64,000 nt of DNA from Sphingomonas aurantiaca (GCF_003050705.1 NZ_QAOG01000006.1:124001-188000); one strand, 5' to 3'; counted from the stretch's first letter, positions 1 to 11,415 are shown. A program made the numbers and translations. The notes: generated by a model from the letters alone, not told the origin.

Positions 1-732
1 ACGGTAGCGCGGGAGCAGCAGCATCAGCAGCTCCTCGATCCGGCTGACCGCCGCCTCATAGGCCGGGTCGGCCATGATATAGGCCGACACATCGGCATCG
101 AGCCCGGTGCCAGGGCGCAGCGCCGCGTCCCAGTGCGGGTTGCGCAGGAACCGCATGTCGAACACCAGGTCCGCGTTGCGCGGCAGGCCGCGCGCGAAAC
201 CGAACGAGCGTATCGACAAGGTTGGTTCGCCCAGCTCGCCACCGGCAAAGCTCGCGCGGATCTGTTGCGCCAGCTCGTTCGCCGCCATGTCGGTGGTGTC
301 GATCAAGCGGTTCGCCCAATCCCGAAGCGGGGCGAGCAGTTCGCGTTCACGGCCGATGCCGTCGTTTGCCGGACGATCGAGCGCGAGCGGATGGCGTCGG
401 CGCGTTTCGGAATAGCGCCGTTCGAGTTCGGCGCCCGAGCAATCGAGGAACAGCATCCCGATCTCGAGCCCGTGGCGGTCGCGCAGGTCGCGGATGCGGC
501 GGACGATGCGCTCCGGGTCGAAGTCGCGGGTCCGGGCACCGATGCCGATCGCCAGAGGCTGCGAATCACCTGTCGATCCTTCCGGCAGCGGTGCATCGAG
601 CAGCCGGTCGAGCAGCAGCAGCGGCAGGTTGTCGACAACCTCCCAGCCAAGATCCTCGAGCGTCTTCAACACGGTCGACTTGCCGGCACCCGACATGCCG
701 GTGACGAGCAAGATGTCCTTGGGACGGGTCAT
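1..732 (-). CDS. rapZ: RNase adapter protein RapZ (partial, C-terminus off the window)
   Basis: P-loop nucleotide-binding protein of the RapZ/YvcJ family. In enterobacteria it binds a small RNA and directs RNase E; in alphaproteobacteria its target is less clear. Translating the minus strand from the ATG at 732 gives MTRPKDILLVTGMSGAGKST, with the Walker A motif at residues 12-19. The family motif DLGWEVVDNLP follows near residue 28. Toward the C-terminus there is SFGFARGLPRNADLVFDMRF, the conserved second half of the family. 244 codons are visible, so only a few tens of residues are missing. The start overlaps the hprK stop by four bases (ATGA), suggesting translational coupling. Together with hprK and chvIG it forms the usual alphaproteobacterial regulatory/PTS neighbourhood; the genes expected next (an EIIA-like protein and HPr) would lie off the left edge. 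Confidence 0.95.
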   Translation of the reverse strand, partial: MTRPKDILLVTGMSGAGKSTVLKTLEDLGWEVVDNLPLLLLDRLLDAPLPEGSTGDSQPLAIGIGARTRDFDPERIVRRIRDLRDRHGLEIGMLFLDCSGAELERRYSETRRRHPLALDRPANDGIGRERELLAPLRDWANRLIDTTDMAANELAQQIRASFAGGELGEPTLSIRSFGFARGLPRNADLVFDMRFLRNPHWDAALRPGTGLDADVSAYIMADPAYEAAVSRIEELLMLLLPRYR

Positions 733-1160
733 TCGAGTGGCTCCGGATTGCGCAATGCGAGTTCGACCTTGATCGGGGCGGAGGCTTCGAACGGGTCGAC
801 CGCGAACTGGCGGACGTCGATCCCGGCGATTTTGCGCGCGCGGCGTTCGGGCATCCGCTCCACCGCGCCGTCGACGCAGACTAGCAGGGCGACCGGCACG
901 TCGTCGACATGCGCAAAGCCGAGAATGCCGATCCCGCGCACTTCGAGCCGCCCCGCGATCGTCGCCGGCGCCCGCGCGCGCAGCGTCTTGCCCGCGCGCA
1001 TCACCAGCGTCTGATCGTCGCTGACGAGCGTGGCACCGCGATCGATGAGGCGTAGCGCGAGATCGGACTTGCCCGAGCCCGAGCGGCCCTCGATCAACAC
1101 GGCGAGCCCGTCGATCGCGACCGTGGTGGCGTGGAGCCTATCGGAGGAGGGGATAGCCAC
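729..1160 (-). CDS. hprK: Minimal HPr kinase/phosphorylase
   Basis: Serine kinase/phosphorylase acting on HPr of the nitrogen-type phosphotransferase system. The product has 143 residues, about half the length of Firmicutes HprK (around 310): the N-terminal domain is missing and only the catalytic core remains, as in other alphaproteobacteria. The P-loop GRSGSGKSDLALRLIDRG lies at about residues 25-42. The HprK signature RLEVRGIGIL follows the acidic strand LVSDD. A GTG start at 1160 is chosen because AAGGA stands about seven bases upstream. It follows chvG by nine bases and overlaps rapZ by four, so the genes are probably co-transcribed. Role in the cell is inferred from family and context; HPr itself is not in the window. 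Confidence 0.93.
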   Translation of the reverse strand: MAIPSSDRLHATTVAIDGLAVLIEGRSGSGKSDLALRLIDRGATLVSDDQTLVMRAGKTLRARAPATIAGRLEVRGIGILGFAHVDDVPVALLVCVDGAVERMPERRARKIAGIDVRQFAVDPFEASAPIKVELALRNPEPLE

Positions 1161-1169
1161 GCGCGGTCC

Positions 1170-2753
1170 TTACAACGGGAGATCGGCGAGCGGTAGTCGG
1201 ACGACGAAGCGCGCGCCATCGATCCGGTCCTCGCGCGATTCGACGAAGATCGCGCCCTGGTGTCCGTCGACGATCGTCCGCGCGATCGCGAGGCCCAGCC
1301 CGGAATGCTGGCCGAACGTCTCGCTGTCCGGGCGGACCGAGTGGAACCGCTTGAACACGTCTTCGCGCGCATCCTCGGGAACGCCGGGGCCTTCGTCCTC
1401 GACGCGGATGACGAGGTCATCGCCCTGGCTGTTCGCGGAGATCGCGATCACGCCCGATTCGGGGGAGAAGGACAGCGCGTTGTCGATCAGGTTCTCGAAC
1501 ACGCGTTCGAGGCGTGCGCCTTCGCCGAGCACGATCATGCGGTCGTCGGGCTTGCGATCGAACCGCAGCCGGATGCCGCGCTCGACTCCGCGCGCGTCGC
1601 GCTGCGCGACCAGCCCTTCAAGCATTGCCGCGATATCGACGGGCTCGAACTTGGCACGGCTGAGCTGCGCGTCGAGCCGCGAGGCTTCGGAAATGTCGGA
1701 CAGCAGGCGATCGAGCCGGTGGACATCATCGCGGACGATCGCGAGCAGTTGCGCCTGGAGCGCCGGGTCCTGCACGCGCGACAACCCCTCGACCGCCGAC
1801 CGGAGCGAGGCGAGGGGGTTCTTCATCTCGTGCGTGACGTCGGCGGCAAAGGCCTCGGTCGCGTCGATCCGCGCCCTGAGCGCCAGGCTCATGTCGGAGA
1901 GCGCGCGTGCGAGCATGCCGAGCTCATCGCGGCGCGAGGGCAGCCGTGGCACCACGACCTCGCGCGCGCGTCCCAGGCGGACGCGGACCGCGGCGCGCGC
2001 CAAGCGGCGGAGTGGGCGTACGATCGTCCGTGCCAAAAACAGCGAAAGCAGGATCGAGACGATCGACACGCCGAGCAGCACCATGCTGAGCCGGAACCGC
2101 TCGATCCGCACCGTCTTGGTGATGTCACGCGCGTTGACCGTCGTCATCACCACGCCGCCCGCGCGGAGCGGCGCGGCGGCGGTGATCACCGGCGTCCGAT
2201 CGGGCGCGCGCCACACCGTGGTCGCGACAACGCCCTGCGCACGCGCGGCCGCGACGTCAGGCCATTGCTGGCCGTCGGCGCGCTCGCGGTAGAGCGGTGG
2301 GCGCGGCGCCATCACGACGATGTCGATCGCCGCGTCGAGGAACCGCGCGATCACCTGGTCACGGTCCTCCTTGTCGGGATCCTGCAGGACGAAATTGCGC
2401 AGGCCGAGCGCGCGGCTGTCGACCATCGTGCCGCCTCGCGCGTCGAACAACCGGATCCGCGACCCGGTGTCCGACGCGAGCCGGACCACGAGCGGGTTGC
2501 GCAGCGCCGGGTCGACCGCCGCGATCGCCTCGCCGATCAGCCGCGCTTCGCGTGCGGTCTGCGCGACCCGGCTGTCGACGATCCGGCTGCGATAGGAATC
2601 GAGGTAGAAGAACCCGCCTGCGAGCAGCAGCAACGCGAAGATGTTGACCGCCAGGATGCGCCGCGTGAGCGAGATCTGTCCCGACCAGCGCAGCGTGAGA
2701 TCGCGACCATCGTCGCCGAGCTCATTCCTCAGAAAATCGATACCCGGCACCAT
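1170..2753 (-). CDS. chvG: Sensor histidine kinase, ChvG/ExoS type
   Basis: Inner-membrane sensor kinase partner of ChvI, a system that in Rhizobiales responds to acid or envelope stress and controls surface polysaccharides. The 527 residues show a first membrane helix near residues 33-50 ([20 protein letters not shown]), a periplasmic sensor segment of about 170 residues, a second helix near 225-245, a HAMP segment, the phospho-acceptor motif [19 protein letters not shown], and an ATPase domain with [18 protein letters not shown] and [12 protein letters not shown]. The start overlaps the chvI 3' end by 32 bases if the ATG at 2753 is used; a later start is possible because the first 25 residues are not conserved in my recollection. 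Placed between chvI and hprK, as usual in alphaproteobacteria. The signal sensed here is unknown. Confidence 0.93.
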   Translation of the reverse strand: MVPGIDFLRNELGDDGRDLTLRWSGQISLTRRILAVNIFALLLLAGGFFYLDSYRSRIVDSRVAQTAREARLIGEAIAAVDPALRNPLVVRLASDTGSRIRLFDARGGTMVDSRALGLRNFVLQDPDKEDRDQVIARFLDAAIDIVVMAPRPPLYRERADGQQWPDVAAARAQGVVATTVWRAPDRTPVITAAAPLRAGGVVMTTVNARDITKTVRIERFRLSMVLLGVSIVSILLSLFLARTIVRPLRRLARAAVRVRLGRAREVVVPRLPSRRDELGMLARALSDMSLALRARIDATEAFAADVTHEMKNPLASLRSAVEGLSRVQDPALQAQLLAIVRDDVHRLDRLLSDISEASRLDAQLSRAKFEPVDIAAMLEGLVAQRDARGVERGIRLRFDRKPDDRMIVLGEGARLERVFENLIDNALSFSPESGVIAISANSQGDDLVIRVEDEGPGVPEDAREDVFKRFHSVRPDSETFGQHSGLGLAIARTIVDGHQGAIFVESREDRIDGARFVVRLPLADLPL

Positions 2754-3429
2754 ATAAAGTCTCGATAGCGTCGAACGCGGGATCGACCTGCCTGAATTTG
2801 CGGCGCAGTCGTTTTATGTGGCTGTCGATGGTCCGGTCGTCGACATAGATGTCGTCCTGATACGCCGCGTCCATCAGCTGGTTGCGCGTCTTGACGATGC
2901 CCGGACGCTGCGCAAGCGTCTCCAGGATCATGAATTCGGTGACCGTCAGCGTGACCGGCTCGCCGCCCCACAATGTGCGATGCCGCGCGGGGTCCATGCT
3001 CAGCCGGCCGCGATCGAGCGGCCCTGCGGCTTCCGCCTCGGTCTCGGTGCCGGGCGAGTGCGCGAGTTCGGTCCGGCGCAGGATCGCGCGGATGCGGGCG
3101 ATCAGCAGCCGCTGCGAGAACGGCTTGGCGATGTAGTCGTCGGCGCCCATCGCGAGGCCCAGCGCCTCGTCGAGCTCGTCGTCCTTGCTGGTGAGAAAGA
3201 TCACCGGGATCTGGCTCTTCTCGCGCAGACGGCGGAGCAGTTCGAGGCCGTCCATCCGCGGCATCTTGATGTCGAAGATCGCAAGATCGGGCGGGTTGTC
3301 GGTCAGCGCCTTGAGCGCGGTCTCGCCATCCGAATAGACCCGCGTGACGAAGCCTTCGGTCTGGAGCGCGATCGACACGGAGGTCAGGATGTTGCGGTCG
3401 TCGTCGACCAGCGCGATCGTTGCCGTCAT
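2722..3429 (-). CDS. chvI: Response regulator ChvI, OmpR family
   Basis: DNA-binding response regulator of the ChvG-ChvI system. The receiver domain occupies about residues 1-120: acidic pocket VDDD near the N-terminus, phospho-acceptor in [16 protein letters not shown], and the switch lysine in [11 protein letters not shown] winged-helix output domain of OmpR type follows, with [16 protein letters not shown] and LYGAGYRF. The ATG at 3429 is chosen over an in-frame ATG 60 bases upstream because it starts directly at the receiver fold ([11 protein letters not shown]) and gives the family length (235 residues). It is transcribed divergently from pckA across a 192-base gap, the same pairing seen in rhizobia, so the shared gap is a sensible place to look for a ChvI site. 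Confidence 0.94.
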   Translation of the reverse strand: MTATIALVDDDRNILTSVSIALQTEGFVTRVYSDGETALKALTDNPPDLAIFDIKMPRMDGLELLRRLREKSQIPVIFLTSKDDELDEALGLAMGADDYIAKPFSQRLLIARIRAILRRTELAHSPGTETEAEAAGPLDRGRLSMDPARHRTLWGGEPVTLTVTEFMILETLAQRPGIVKTRNQLMDAAYQDDIYVDDRTIDSHIKRLRRKFRQVDPAFDAIETLYGAGYRFSEE

Positions 3430-3587
3430 GTTCGGGCCGTCATTCTCTGGGTCGCCTGCCTCGATCGTTGGTGGGACGGGGTAGGGCAAACCGCGGCGGC
3501 ACTCAACTGGGGCCGCATCGGGACAGCGTTCCAGCGGTGCATTTGACCCGTGCTGGGCCGCCGCCTACATCCCCGATCAACGACATA

Positions 3588-3597
3588 CATACGTATG
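3588..3597. promoter_or_regulatory. Perfect 10-base palindrome in the pckA leader
   Basis: CATACGTATG lies 24 bases upstream of the preferred pckA start, in the chvI-pckA divergent region. An alternative pckA ATG (3595) falls inside it. It may be an operator or simply part of the promoter; ten bases is short enough to occur by chance. Confidence 0.25.
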
Positions 3598-3621
3598 CGA
3601 AAAATCATCTGGAGAGATGCC

Positions 3622-5247
3622 TTGCCCAACACCCCCGTATCCAACGCCCGTATTCCGTCTGGTGGCCTTGCCGCGCAGGGAATCGAAACCGGTGCCGCGC
3701 TCCACTGGAACCTGGTCACCGCGCAGCTCGTCGAGGCGGCACTCGAACGCGGCGAGGGCAGCCTGTCCGCGGACGGCCCGCTGGTCGTCGAGACGGGCGC
3801 GCATACCGGGCGATCCGCGCAGGACAAGTTCATCGTCCGCGACGCCGAGACCGAGGCGACGGTGTGGTGGGGCAAAAGCAACAAGGCGATGGAGCCGGCG
3901 CATTTTGCCGCGCTGAAGGAAGATTTCTTCGCCGCGCTGGCCGCGAAGGACGAGCTGTTCGTGCAGGACCTGTACGGCGGATCGCAGGCCGATCACCGCG
4001 TCACTGTCCGCGTCGTCACCGAACTGGCGTGGCACAATCTGTTCATCCGGACGATGCTGGTGCGGCCCGAAGAGGCTGCGCTGAAAGACTTCGTCGCGGA
4101 CTATACGATCGTCGACCTGCCGAGCTTCCGCGCCGATCCCGCGCGCCATGGCTGCCGTAGCGAGACGGTGATCGCGGTAAACTTTACCGACAAGCTCATC
4201 CTGATCGGCGGCACGAAATATGCCGGCGAGATGAAGAAATCCGTGTTCGGGCTGCTGAACTATCTGCTGCCGCCGACCGGGGTGATGCCGATGCACTGCT
4301 CGGCGAACATGGGTGCGAACGGCGATACCGCGGTGTTCTTCGGGCTGTCCGGCACGGGCAAGACGACGCTGTCGGCCGATGCGAGCCGGACTCTGATCGG
4401 TGATGACGAGCATGGCTGGTCCGACACAGCGGTCTTCAATTTCGAGGGCGGCTGCTATGCCAAGATGATCCGGCTGTCCGAGGATGCCGAGCCCGAGATT
4501 TTCGCCACGACCAAGCGGTTCGGGACGGTGCTCGAGAACGTCGTGATGCATCCGGAGACGCGGCGGCTCGATCTTAACGACCACAGTCTCGCCGAGAACA
4601 GCCGCGGCGCGTATCCGATCGACTTCATCCCCAATGCCTCGGCCGAGAATATGGGGCCGGTGCCGCGCAACATCGTGATGCTGACCGCGGACGCGTACGG
4701 CGTACTGCCGCCGATCGCCAAGCTGACGCCCGACCAGGCGATGTATCACTTCCTGTCGGGCTATACCGCGCGCGTCGCGGGCACCGAGATCGGCGTGACC
4801 GAGCCCGATGCGACCTTCTCGACCTGTTTTGGCGCGCCGTTCATGCCGCGTCATCCGTCGGTCTATGGCAATCTGCTCAAGGAGCGGATCGCCAAGGGCG
4901 GGGTGGATTGCTGGCTGGTCAATACCGGCTGGACCGGCGGCAAATACGGGGTCGGCAACCGCATGCCGATCAAGGCGACGCGCGCGCTGCTGAATGCGGC
5001 GCTCGATGGGAGCCTGAACGATGCCGAGTTCCGGACGGACCCGAATTTCGGGTTCCAGGTGCCGGTCAGCGTGCCGGGCGTCGACAGCGCGATTCTCGAC
5101 CCGCGGACTACCTGGGCGGATACGGACGCGTATGATGCGACGGCGGCGAAGCTGGTCGACCTGTTCGTGGAGAATTTCGCTCAGTTCGCCGAGCATGTCG
5201 ACGAGGGCGTCCGGCAGGCTGCGCCGAAGGTTGGCGAGCCGGCATAA
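3622..5247 (+). CDS. pckA: Phosphoenolpyruvate carboxykinase (ATP)
   Basis: Converts oxaloacetate and ATP to phosphoenolpyruvate, the entry step to gluconeogenesis from C4 acids. The ATP-type fold is shown by the P-loop [13 protein letters not shown] followed by [13 protein letters not shown] (metal-binding and catalytic region), by [12 protein letters not shown], and by the C-terminal [19 protein letters not shown] start at 3622 is preferred: GGAGAGA lies just upstream and the product has 541 residues, normal for the family; an ATG at 3595 would add nine residues. With aceA further right it gives the cell a route for growth on acetate or C4 acids. It stands alone, is divergent from chvI, and ends in a hairpin-rich repeat. 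Confidence 0.97.
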   Translation: MPNTPVSNARIPSGGLAAQGIETGAALHWNLVTAQLVEAALERGEGSLSADGPLVVETGAHTGRSAQDKFIVRDAETEATVWWGKSNKAMEPAHFAALKEDFFAALAAKDELFVQDLYGGSQADHRVTVRVVTELAWHNLFIRTMLVRPEEAALKDFVADYTIVDLPSFRADPARHGCRSETVIAVNFTDKLILIGGTKYAGEMKKSVFGLLNYLLPPTGVMPMHCSANMGANGDTAVFFGLSGTGKTTLSADASRTLIGDDEHGWSDTAVFNFEGGCYAKMIRLSEDAEPEIFATTKRFGTVLENVVMHPETRRLDLNDHSLAENSRGAYPIDFIPNASAENMGPVPRNIVMLTADAYGVLPPIAKLTPDQAMYHFLSGYTARVAGTEIGVTEPDATFSTCFGAPFMPRHPSVYGNLLKERIAKGGVDCWLVNTGWTGGKYGVGNRMPIKATRALLNAALDGSLNDAEFRTDPNFGFQVPVSVPGVDSAILDPRTTWADTDAYDATAAKLVDLFVENFAQFAEHVDEGVRQAAPKVGEPA

Positions 5248-5250
5248 ACT

Positions 5251-5378
5251 CCTCTCCCCCTCGGGGGAGAGGAAGGGGCCCGCACGGGGCAGCTGGGTGG
5301 GAAGGTGAGGGCACGGTCCTGCTTGGCGTGCCCTCACCCTCGCCGCTGCGCGGCTTTCCCTCTCCCAAAGGGAGAGGG
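5251..5378. repeat. Compound inverted repeat between convergent pckA and nfeD (probable two-way terminator)
   Basis: Three perfect hairpins lie in 128 bases. First, CCTCTCCCC with loop CTCG at 5251-5272. Second, GGTGAGGGCACG (5304-5315) pairs with CGTGCCCTCACC (5327-5338). Third, CCCTCTCCC with loop AAA at 5358-5378. The first and last hairpins are also inverted copies of each other, so the whole unit is roughly palindromic. It fills the gap between two converging genes and would terminate in either direction, although no long T-tract is present. Confidence 0.6.
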
Positions 5379-5380
5379 GT

Positions 5381-5818
5381 TCACAGAAGCTCGACCATGA
5401 CTGCGCCGTCGACCACGGCAGTAATCCGGACTTGCGTCCCGACCGCCGCATCATCGCCGCGCGCAGGCCAGCTGCCGTCGCCGACCAGCACGCGGCCGTG
5501 CCCGCCGACCAGCGCGGTCTCGACCAACACCACCTGACCTACCAGCCGCGCCGAGCGATCGTTCAGCATCGGGTCGCCGCCCTCGACCGGGTAATCGCGG
5601 TACCAGCGCTTGCCGATCAGCACGGTTACGGCGCTCCACACCGCGAACGCCCCGAGTTGCGCGGCCACTGGCAGGTCCGGCAAGACGAACACCGCCGCAC
5701 CGGTCACCGCGGCGGCGATGGCGAGGAATACGAGGAACACCCCCGGGACTGCGAGTTCGGCAATTCCCAGCACCAGCGCGGCGATTAGCCACGCACCGGC
5801 CGCGCTGATCACGTCCAT
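5381..5818 (-). CDS. NfeD-family membrane protein
   Basis: A 145-residue NfeD-like protein. Hydrophobic helices cover about residues 7-30 (LIAALVLGIAELAVPGVFLVFLAI) and 31-70, followed by a C-terminal soluble beta-barrel (OB-like) domain starting near SARLVGQVVLVETAL and containing GRVLVGDGSWPARGDD, typical of NfeD. Such proteins are partners of SPFH/stomatin proteins in membrane microdomains and protein quality control. The ATG at 5818 overlaps by one base the stop of the SPFH gene (TGATG), so the two are an operon and probably a functional pair. The specific substrate or client is not known. Confidence 0.9.
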   Translation of the reverse strand: MDVISAAGAWLIAALVLGIAELAVPGVFLVFLAIAAAVTGAAVFVLPDLPVAAQLGAFAVWSAVTVLIGKRWYRDYPVEGGDPMLNDRSARLVGQVVLVETALVGGHGRVLVGDGSWPARGDDAAVGTQVRITAVVDGAVMVELL

Positions 5819-6822
5819 CAGCTTTTCGGAACCTCGGTCGACTTCGACAACTCGAACGGCCCGCGCGGTGTCGGCTTTGGGGAAGGCGGTGACGCGGTTG
5901 CATCCCGCAAGGCATCCTTCGCAAGCTCGCCGATCCCGCCGAGCGTGCCCATCAGCTGCGTGGCCTCGACCGGGAACAGGATCGTCTTCGCATTGGGCGA
6001 GGTCGCGAACTTGCCGATCGCCTCGACATATTTTTGCGCGATGAAGTAGTTGATCGCCTGCGCGCCACCCTCCTCGATCGCCTGAGACACCGCCCGCGTC
6101 GCCGACGCTTCTGCCACGGCAGCACGCTCGCGCGCCTCGGCATCGCGGAACGCCGATTCCTTGCGCCCCTCCGATTCGAGGATGCGCGCCTGCTTCTGCC
6201 CTTCGGCGCGCAGGATCTCCGACGCGCGCGACCCTTCCGCATCGAGGATGTTCGCGCGCTTCTCGCGTTCGGCCTTCATCTGCCGGCCCATCGCATTGAC
6301 GATATCGGCGGGCGGGCGGATGTCCTTGATCTCCACGCGCGTGATCTTCACCCCCCACGGCGTCGTGGCATGATCGACGACGTTGAGCAGCCGCGCGTTG
6401 ATCTCGTCGCGCTTCGACAGCGTCTCGTCGAGATCCATCGATCCCATGACGGTACGCAGGTTGGTGGTCGTGAGCTGCAACAGCGCCTGGTACAGGTCCG
6501 ACACCTCGTACGCCGCCTTGGCCGAGTCGAGCACCTGGAAGAACACGACCCCGTCGGTCGAGATCATCGCATTGTCCTTGGTGATGATCTCCTGACCCGG
6601 AATGTCGATCACCTGCTCCATCATGTTCACCTTCCGCCCTACGCGGTAGAAGAACGCCGGGTAGAAGTTGAAGCCGGGGCGGGCGACCGTCGTGAAGCGA
6701 CCGAAATGCTCGATCGTGTAGTGGTAGCCCTGGTGGACGATCTTGATGCTGGTGAAGAGATACAGCAGCACCAGCGCCAGTGCGAGCGCGGCAACGATCA
6801 GGCCCATACGTCCATCCCCCAT
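5818..6822 (-). CDS. SPFH/band 7 (stomatin-like, QmcA type) protein
   Basis: Membrane-anchored SPFH-domain protein. One N-terminal helix (residues about 7-26, LIVAALALALVLLYLFTSIK) is followed by the band 7 domain (VHQGYHYTIEHFGRFTTVARPGFNFYPAFF as its start) and a long Ala/Glu-rich coiled coil (about residues 190-265, with repeated RA-EG-KQARILESEG pattern). A C-terminal segment contains KYVEAIGKFATSPNAKTILFP, characteristic of the QmcA/paraslipin branch. Expected to oligomerise into a membrane cage and recruit FtsH-type protease or NfeD. The ATG at 6822 lacks a ribosome site; an ATG at 6807 preceded by GGGGGA is an equally good start (329 residues). Operon with nfeD, divergent from guaB. 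Confidence 0.92.
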   Translation of the reverse strand: MGDGRMGLIVAALALALVLLYLFTSIKIVHQGYHYTIEHFGRFTTVARPGFNFYPAFFYRVGRKVNMMEQVIDIPGQEIITKDNAMISTDGVVFFQVLDSAKAAYEVSDLYQALLQLTTTNLRTVMGSMDLDETLSKRDEINARLLNVVDHATTPWGVKITRVEIKDIRPPADIVNAMGRQMKAEREKRANILDAEGSRASEILRAEGQKQARILESEGRKESAFRDAEARERAAVAEASATRAVSQAIEEGGAQAINYFIAQKYVEAIGKFATSPNAKTILFPVEATQLMGTLGGIGELAKDALRDATASPPSPKPTPRGPFELSKSTEVPKS

Positions 6823-6866
6823 TGTGTATCGCCGGGCTATAGCACGCCGTGCGCGACAGGGCCTAG

Positions 6867-8387
<1,521 letters not shown>

Positions 8388-8444
8388 CGCCAGGGGGCAG
8401 GCGGGACGGACCCACTCTCCCTCCGTCCTTCTGGCACGCCCCCT

Positions 8445-8552
8445 CCGTCATCCCGGCGAACGCCGGGACCCATGGGCACGTCGGACCCGGCGATAGCGTT
8501 CAATCATCACCCGGATCGCAACCATGGGTCCCGGCGTCCGCCGGGATGACGG
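8445..8552. repeat. Paired-hairpin repeat (GTCATCCCGGCGAA type) within the 306-base guaB-rsmB gap
   Basis: The left arm (8445-8476) begins CCGTCATCCCGGCGAACG and runs to CCCATGGG. The right arm (8522-8552) is its near-exact inverse, ending GCCGGGATGACGG. Each arm is itself a hairpin, with stem CCCGGC and loop GAAC. A 45-base core separates them. It is one of a family of seven paired-arm elements in this window. The rest of the 8388-8693 gap (8553-8693) shows nothing I recognise apart from the ribosome site GGGAGG before the next gene. Confidence 0.75.
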
Positions 8553-8693
8553 GGCAGGGGGGAAGCATCGCGATCCCGGCCTTCCCCCGAAATTATTCCC
8601 CGCCTGTGCGCTGGAGAGGCTAGGGGAGGGCATGATGACGCATTCCCCGTACCACGCCTTTCCCGAAACCTCCCCAACCGCGGGAGGCCGCAA

Positions 8694-9881
8694 GTGACTC
8701 CTCCCGCCCGCACGCAGGCCGCGATCGAGCTGCTCGATCAGATCATCGCCGCTGCGCGCGAGTCCGGCGCTGCCGCTGATACGTTGATCGCGCGCTATTT
8801 CCAGACGCGGCGTTATGCCGGATCGAAGGACCGCCGCGCCGTGCGCGAGCTCGTCTACGCCGCGATCCGGAAGGCGGGTGACCGGCCTGAGACCGGCCGT
8901 GCCGCGATGTTGCTCGTTGCCGATGCCGACGCCGACGTCGCCGCGACCTTCGACGGATCGACGCATGCGCCGGCTCCGATCGGCAAGGACGAGCCGCGCG
9001 CGCGTGCCGGTGTCGCGCCGCAGTGGCTGAGCAAAGCGTTGCGCGCATCGGGGCTCGACGGGGCGGCGCTGACCGATCTCGCGGGCCGGGCGACGCTCGA
9101 TTTGCGCGTCAACACGCTGACCTCCGACCGCGCGACCGTGCTCGCCACGCTGCCTGAGGCCGAGGCGACGCCGCATGCGCCCGACGGGATCCGGCTGCCG
9201 ACCGGCACCAACGTCGAGGCGCTGCCGCTCTTCAACGAGGGCGCACTGGAAGTGCAGGACGAGGGGAGCCAGATCGTCGGCCTCGCGATGCAGGCCAAGC
9301 CCGGCGAGCGGATCGTCGATCTCTGCGCGGGCGCGGGCGGCAAGACGCTGGCGCTTGCCGCGACGATGGAGAACCAGGGCGTGATCCTGGCCTGCGACAC
9401 CGATCGCAACCGACTGTCGCGTCTCGCGCCGCGCGCGACACGCGCCGGCGCGACGATCGTCGAGAGCCGCCTGCTCAACCCGACTCGCGAGATCGAGGCG
9501 CTGAGCGAATGGGCGGGACGCGCCGATGGCGTGCTGGTCGATGCGCCCTGCTCGGGCACGGGTACGTGGCGGCGCAATCCCGAGGCGCGGTGGCGTCTCA
9601 CCCCCGACCGTGTCTCGCGCCTGCAATCGACGCAGCAACAGGTGCTGTCGGTCGCGGCGACTTTGGTCAAGCCCGGCGGTGCGCTCGTCTATATCGTCTG
9701 CTCGCTGCTCGACGCCGAGGGGACCGATCAGGTCAGCTGGTTCCTGAACGCGCATCCCGGCTGGACCATCGAGGCCTTGTCGCTGCCCGCGGGCGCCAAG
9801 CACGGCCACGGCGTACGCCTGGAGCCAGGTCGCGACGGCACCGACGGCTTTTTTGTCGCGCGCCTTCGGGCTGCGTGCTAG
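8694..9881 (+). CDS. RsmB/NOP-family rRNA (cytosine-5) methyltransferase
   Basis: S-adenosylmethionine-dependent m5C methyltransferase, most like RsmB (16S rRNA C967). The N-terminal about 130 residues form a NusB-like helical RNA-binding region ([23 protein letters not shown]). The catalytic Rossmann fold starts near residue 195 with the SAM motif [28 protein letters not shown] carries the motif IV cysteine and [12 protein letters not shown] the catalytic motif VI cysteine. The start is GTG at 8694, supported by GGGAGG eight bases upstream. The product has 395 residues, slightly shorter than E. coli RsmB (429). Gene symbol withheld because RsmB and related RsmF/NOP members are hard to separate by eye. 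Confidence 0.92.
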   Translation: MTPPARTQAAIELLDQIIAAARESGAAADTLIARYFQTRRYAGSKDRRAVRELVYAAIRKAGDRPETGRAAMLLVADADADVAATFDGSTHAPAPIGKDEPRARAGVAPQWLSKALRASGLDGAALTDLAGRATLDLRVNTLTSDRATVLATLPEAEATPHAPDGIRLPTGTNVEALPLFNEGALEVQDEGSQIVGLAMQAKPGERIVDLCAGAGGKTLALAATMENQGVILACDTDRNRLSRLAPRATRAGATIVESRLLNPTREIEALSEWAGRADGVLVDAPCSGTGTWRRNPEARWRLTPDRVSRLQSTQQQVLSVAATLVKPGGALVYIVCSLLDAEGTDQVSWFLNAHPGWTIEALSLPAGAKHGHGVRLEPGRDGTDGFFVARLRAAC

Positions 9882-9913
9882 CCAGCCGACTAATGACCCG
9901 CCTGGAGACGATC

Positions 9914-10414
9914 ATGCGTTTTTCGTCCGTTGCCATTGCCGCCGCGCTGACCGTCGTGTGCGTATCGACCTCGCTCAGTGGGCAGCGCCCCGACAGCCAG
10001 ATCGACGCGCGCTCGATGCAGCTTTTGGCGCAGGGGCGGTCGCTGGTCGCGGCGGGCAATCTCGATGGCGCGACCGACGCGCTGGAGACCTCGGTCGCGG
10101 TCGATCCGCGCAATCGGGGTGCGTTCCTGCTGCTCGCGCAGGTGGCGGAGTCGCGCGACCTGCCCGGCAAGGCGATCCGGCTGTACCGCGAGGCGCTGCT
10201 GCTCGAGCCCAACGACGTCGCGGCGTTGAAGGGGCAGGGCGAGGCGCTCGTGGCCAAGGGGGCGGTCGTCCGTGCGAAGGACAATCTCGTCAAGATTCGG
10301 ACGCTGTGCAAGGGTGCGTGTCCTGAGGCGACTCAGCTGGCGGCGGTGATCGCGAAGGGGCCGCCGGTCACGACGGCGCAGGTCGAGAAGACGCCGGTGG
10401 CGGCCAAGGACTGA
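9914..10414 (+). CDS. Exported TPR-repeat protein
   Basis: Small periplasmic protein of 166 residues. The first 23 residues ([20 protein letters not shown] as the core) are a signal peptide. The mature part carries about three tetratricopeptide-like helix pairs: [40 protein letters not shown] and [22 protein letters not shown]-terminal pair of cysteines (CKGAC) could form a disulfide. The ATG at 9914 is chosen over ATG 9893 because TGGAG lies eight bases upstream and the signal peptide then begins correctly. It follows the methyltransferase by 32 bases and may be co-transcribed. TPR proteins are scaffolds; I cannot name a partner. Confidence 0.8.
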   Translation: MRFSSVAIAAALTVVCVSTSLSGQRPDSQIDARSMQLLAQGRSLVAAGNLDGATDALETSVAVDPRNRGAFLLLAQVAESRDLPGKAIRLYREALLLEPNDVAALKGQGEALVAKGAVVRAKDNLVKIRTLCKGACPEATQLAAVIAKGPPVTTAQVEKTPVAAKD

Positions 10415-10440
10415 GGTTCGAAACCCCGTTTCCATTCTAC

Positions 10441-10543
10441 CGCCCCGGCGAAGGCCGGGGTCCAATTGGGGGACGGAGCTAGCTGTGGTCGGGGCCAGAT
10501 TACGGCGACCTTGCCAACTGGGCCCCGGCCTTCGCCGGGGTGG
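10441..10543. repeat. Paired-hairpin repeat (CCCCGGCGAAGGCCGGGG type) between convergent genes
   Basis: The left arm starts CGCCCCGGCGAAGGCCGGGG at 10441. The right arm (10514-10543) is CCAACTGGG followed by the inverse of the left arm, GGCCTTCGCCGGGG. Stem CCCCGGC is closed by the tetraloop GAAG. It lies downstream of both the TPR gene and rsmA and so could serve as a two-way terminator. It shares its arm and flanking CCTTGCCAACTGG with the copy at 19495. Confidence 0.72.
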
Positions 10544-10589
10544 CCCGCTCTAAAGTTTTAGATCCGGGTCCCGGTTAGGACGTAGCGGT

Positions 10590-11405
10590 TCAACCGACTG
10601 CCTTTGCCAGCGCCGTGAAATCCGCCACCGACAGCGTCTCCGCGCGGCGCGTCGCCTCGACGCCGATCCGCTCCAGCGCGTCGAGGGCGCCCGGCACGCC
10701 CTTCAGGCTCTGTCGCAGCATCTTGCGCCGCTGGCCGAACGCCGCACCCGTCAAGCGCTCCAGCACCGCGAAGTTCACCCCCTCGGGCGCCTCGACCGGC
10801 GTCAGGTGGACGACCGCCGACATCACCTTGGGCGGCGGCGTGAACGCGGAGCGGTGCACGGGCATCGCGATCCGCGCGGTGGAACGCCACTGCGCGAGGA
10901 CCGCCAGCCGGCCAAAATGATCGTCGTTGGTCTTGGCGACGATCCGCTCGGCGACTTCCTTCTGGAACATCAGCGTGCACGACTGCCACCAGGGCAGCCA
11001 CGACGTCGACAGCCAGCCGACCAGCAACGCCGTGCCGATATTATACGGCAGGTTCGACACGATGTGCGGCTTGCCTTCGAACAGCGTGCGGGCGTCGATC
11101 TCCATCGCGTCGCCCTCGATGACACGCAGCTGTCCCGGATAGGCCTCGCCCAGTTCGGCGAGCGCAGGGATGCAGCGACGGTCGCGCTCGATCGCGGTGA
11201 CGCGCGCGCCGGCGGCGAGCAGCGCGCGGGTCAGCCCACCGGGGCCGGGGCCCACTTCGAGCACTTCGGCATCCTTGAGATCGCCCGGTACCGCCGCGAT
11301 GCGCTTGAGCAGCTGCCCGTCGAAGAGAAAGTTCTGCCCGAGCGCCTTGCTCGCGTTCAGGCCATAGCGCGCGATAACCTCGCGCAGCGGGGGAAGGTCC
11401 GTCAT
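10590..11405 (-). CDS. rsmA: 16S rRNA dimethyladenosine transferase RsmA (KsgA)
   Basis: Dimethylates the two adjacent adenines near the 3' end of 16S rRNA during 30S maturation. The 271-residue product shows the family landmarks: KALGQNFL near the N-terminus, SAM motif [15 protein letters not shown], the acidic binding residue in VTAIERDRR, and catalytic motif [13 protein letters not shown]. The C-terminal helical domain contains [14 protein letters not shown]. The ATG at 11405 gives the usual N-terminus ([16 protein letters not shown]). It is the last gene of lptD-surA-pdxA-rsmA, ten bases after pdxA, an order also found in enterobacteria. Confidence 0.97.
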   Translation of the reverse strand: MTDLPPLREVIARYGLNASKALGQNFLFDGQLLKRIAAVPGDLKDAEVLEVGPGPGGLTRALLAAGARVTAIERDRRCIPALAELGEAYPGQLRVIEGDAMEIDARTLFEGKPHIVSNLPYNIGTALLVGWLSTSWLPWWQSCTLMFQKEVAERIVAKTNDDHFGRLAVLAQWRSTARIAMPVHRSAFTPPPKVMSAVVHLTPVEAPEGVNFAVLERLTGAAFGQRRKMLRQSLKGVPGALDALERIGVEATRRAETLSVADFTALAKAVG

Positions 11406-11415
11406 GCTTGTCCTG

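Noticed and set aside
1260..2768. 502-codon open frame opposite chvG
   Set aside because: Pure antisense of a kinase gene with conserved HisKA and ATPase motifs; no domain of its own.
3577..5454. 625-codon open frame opposite pckA
   Set aside because: Antisense of a gene with intact P-loop and full family length; runs through the hairpin repeat, so coding is not credible.
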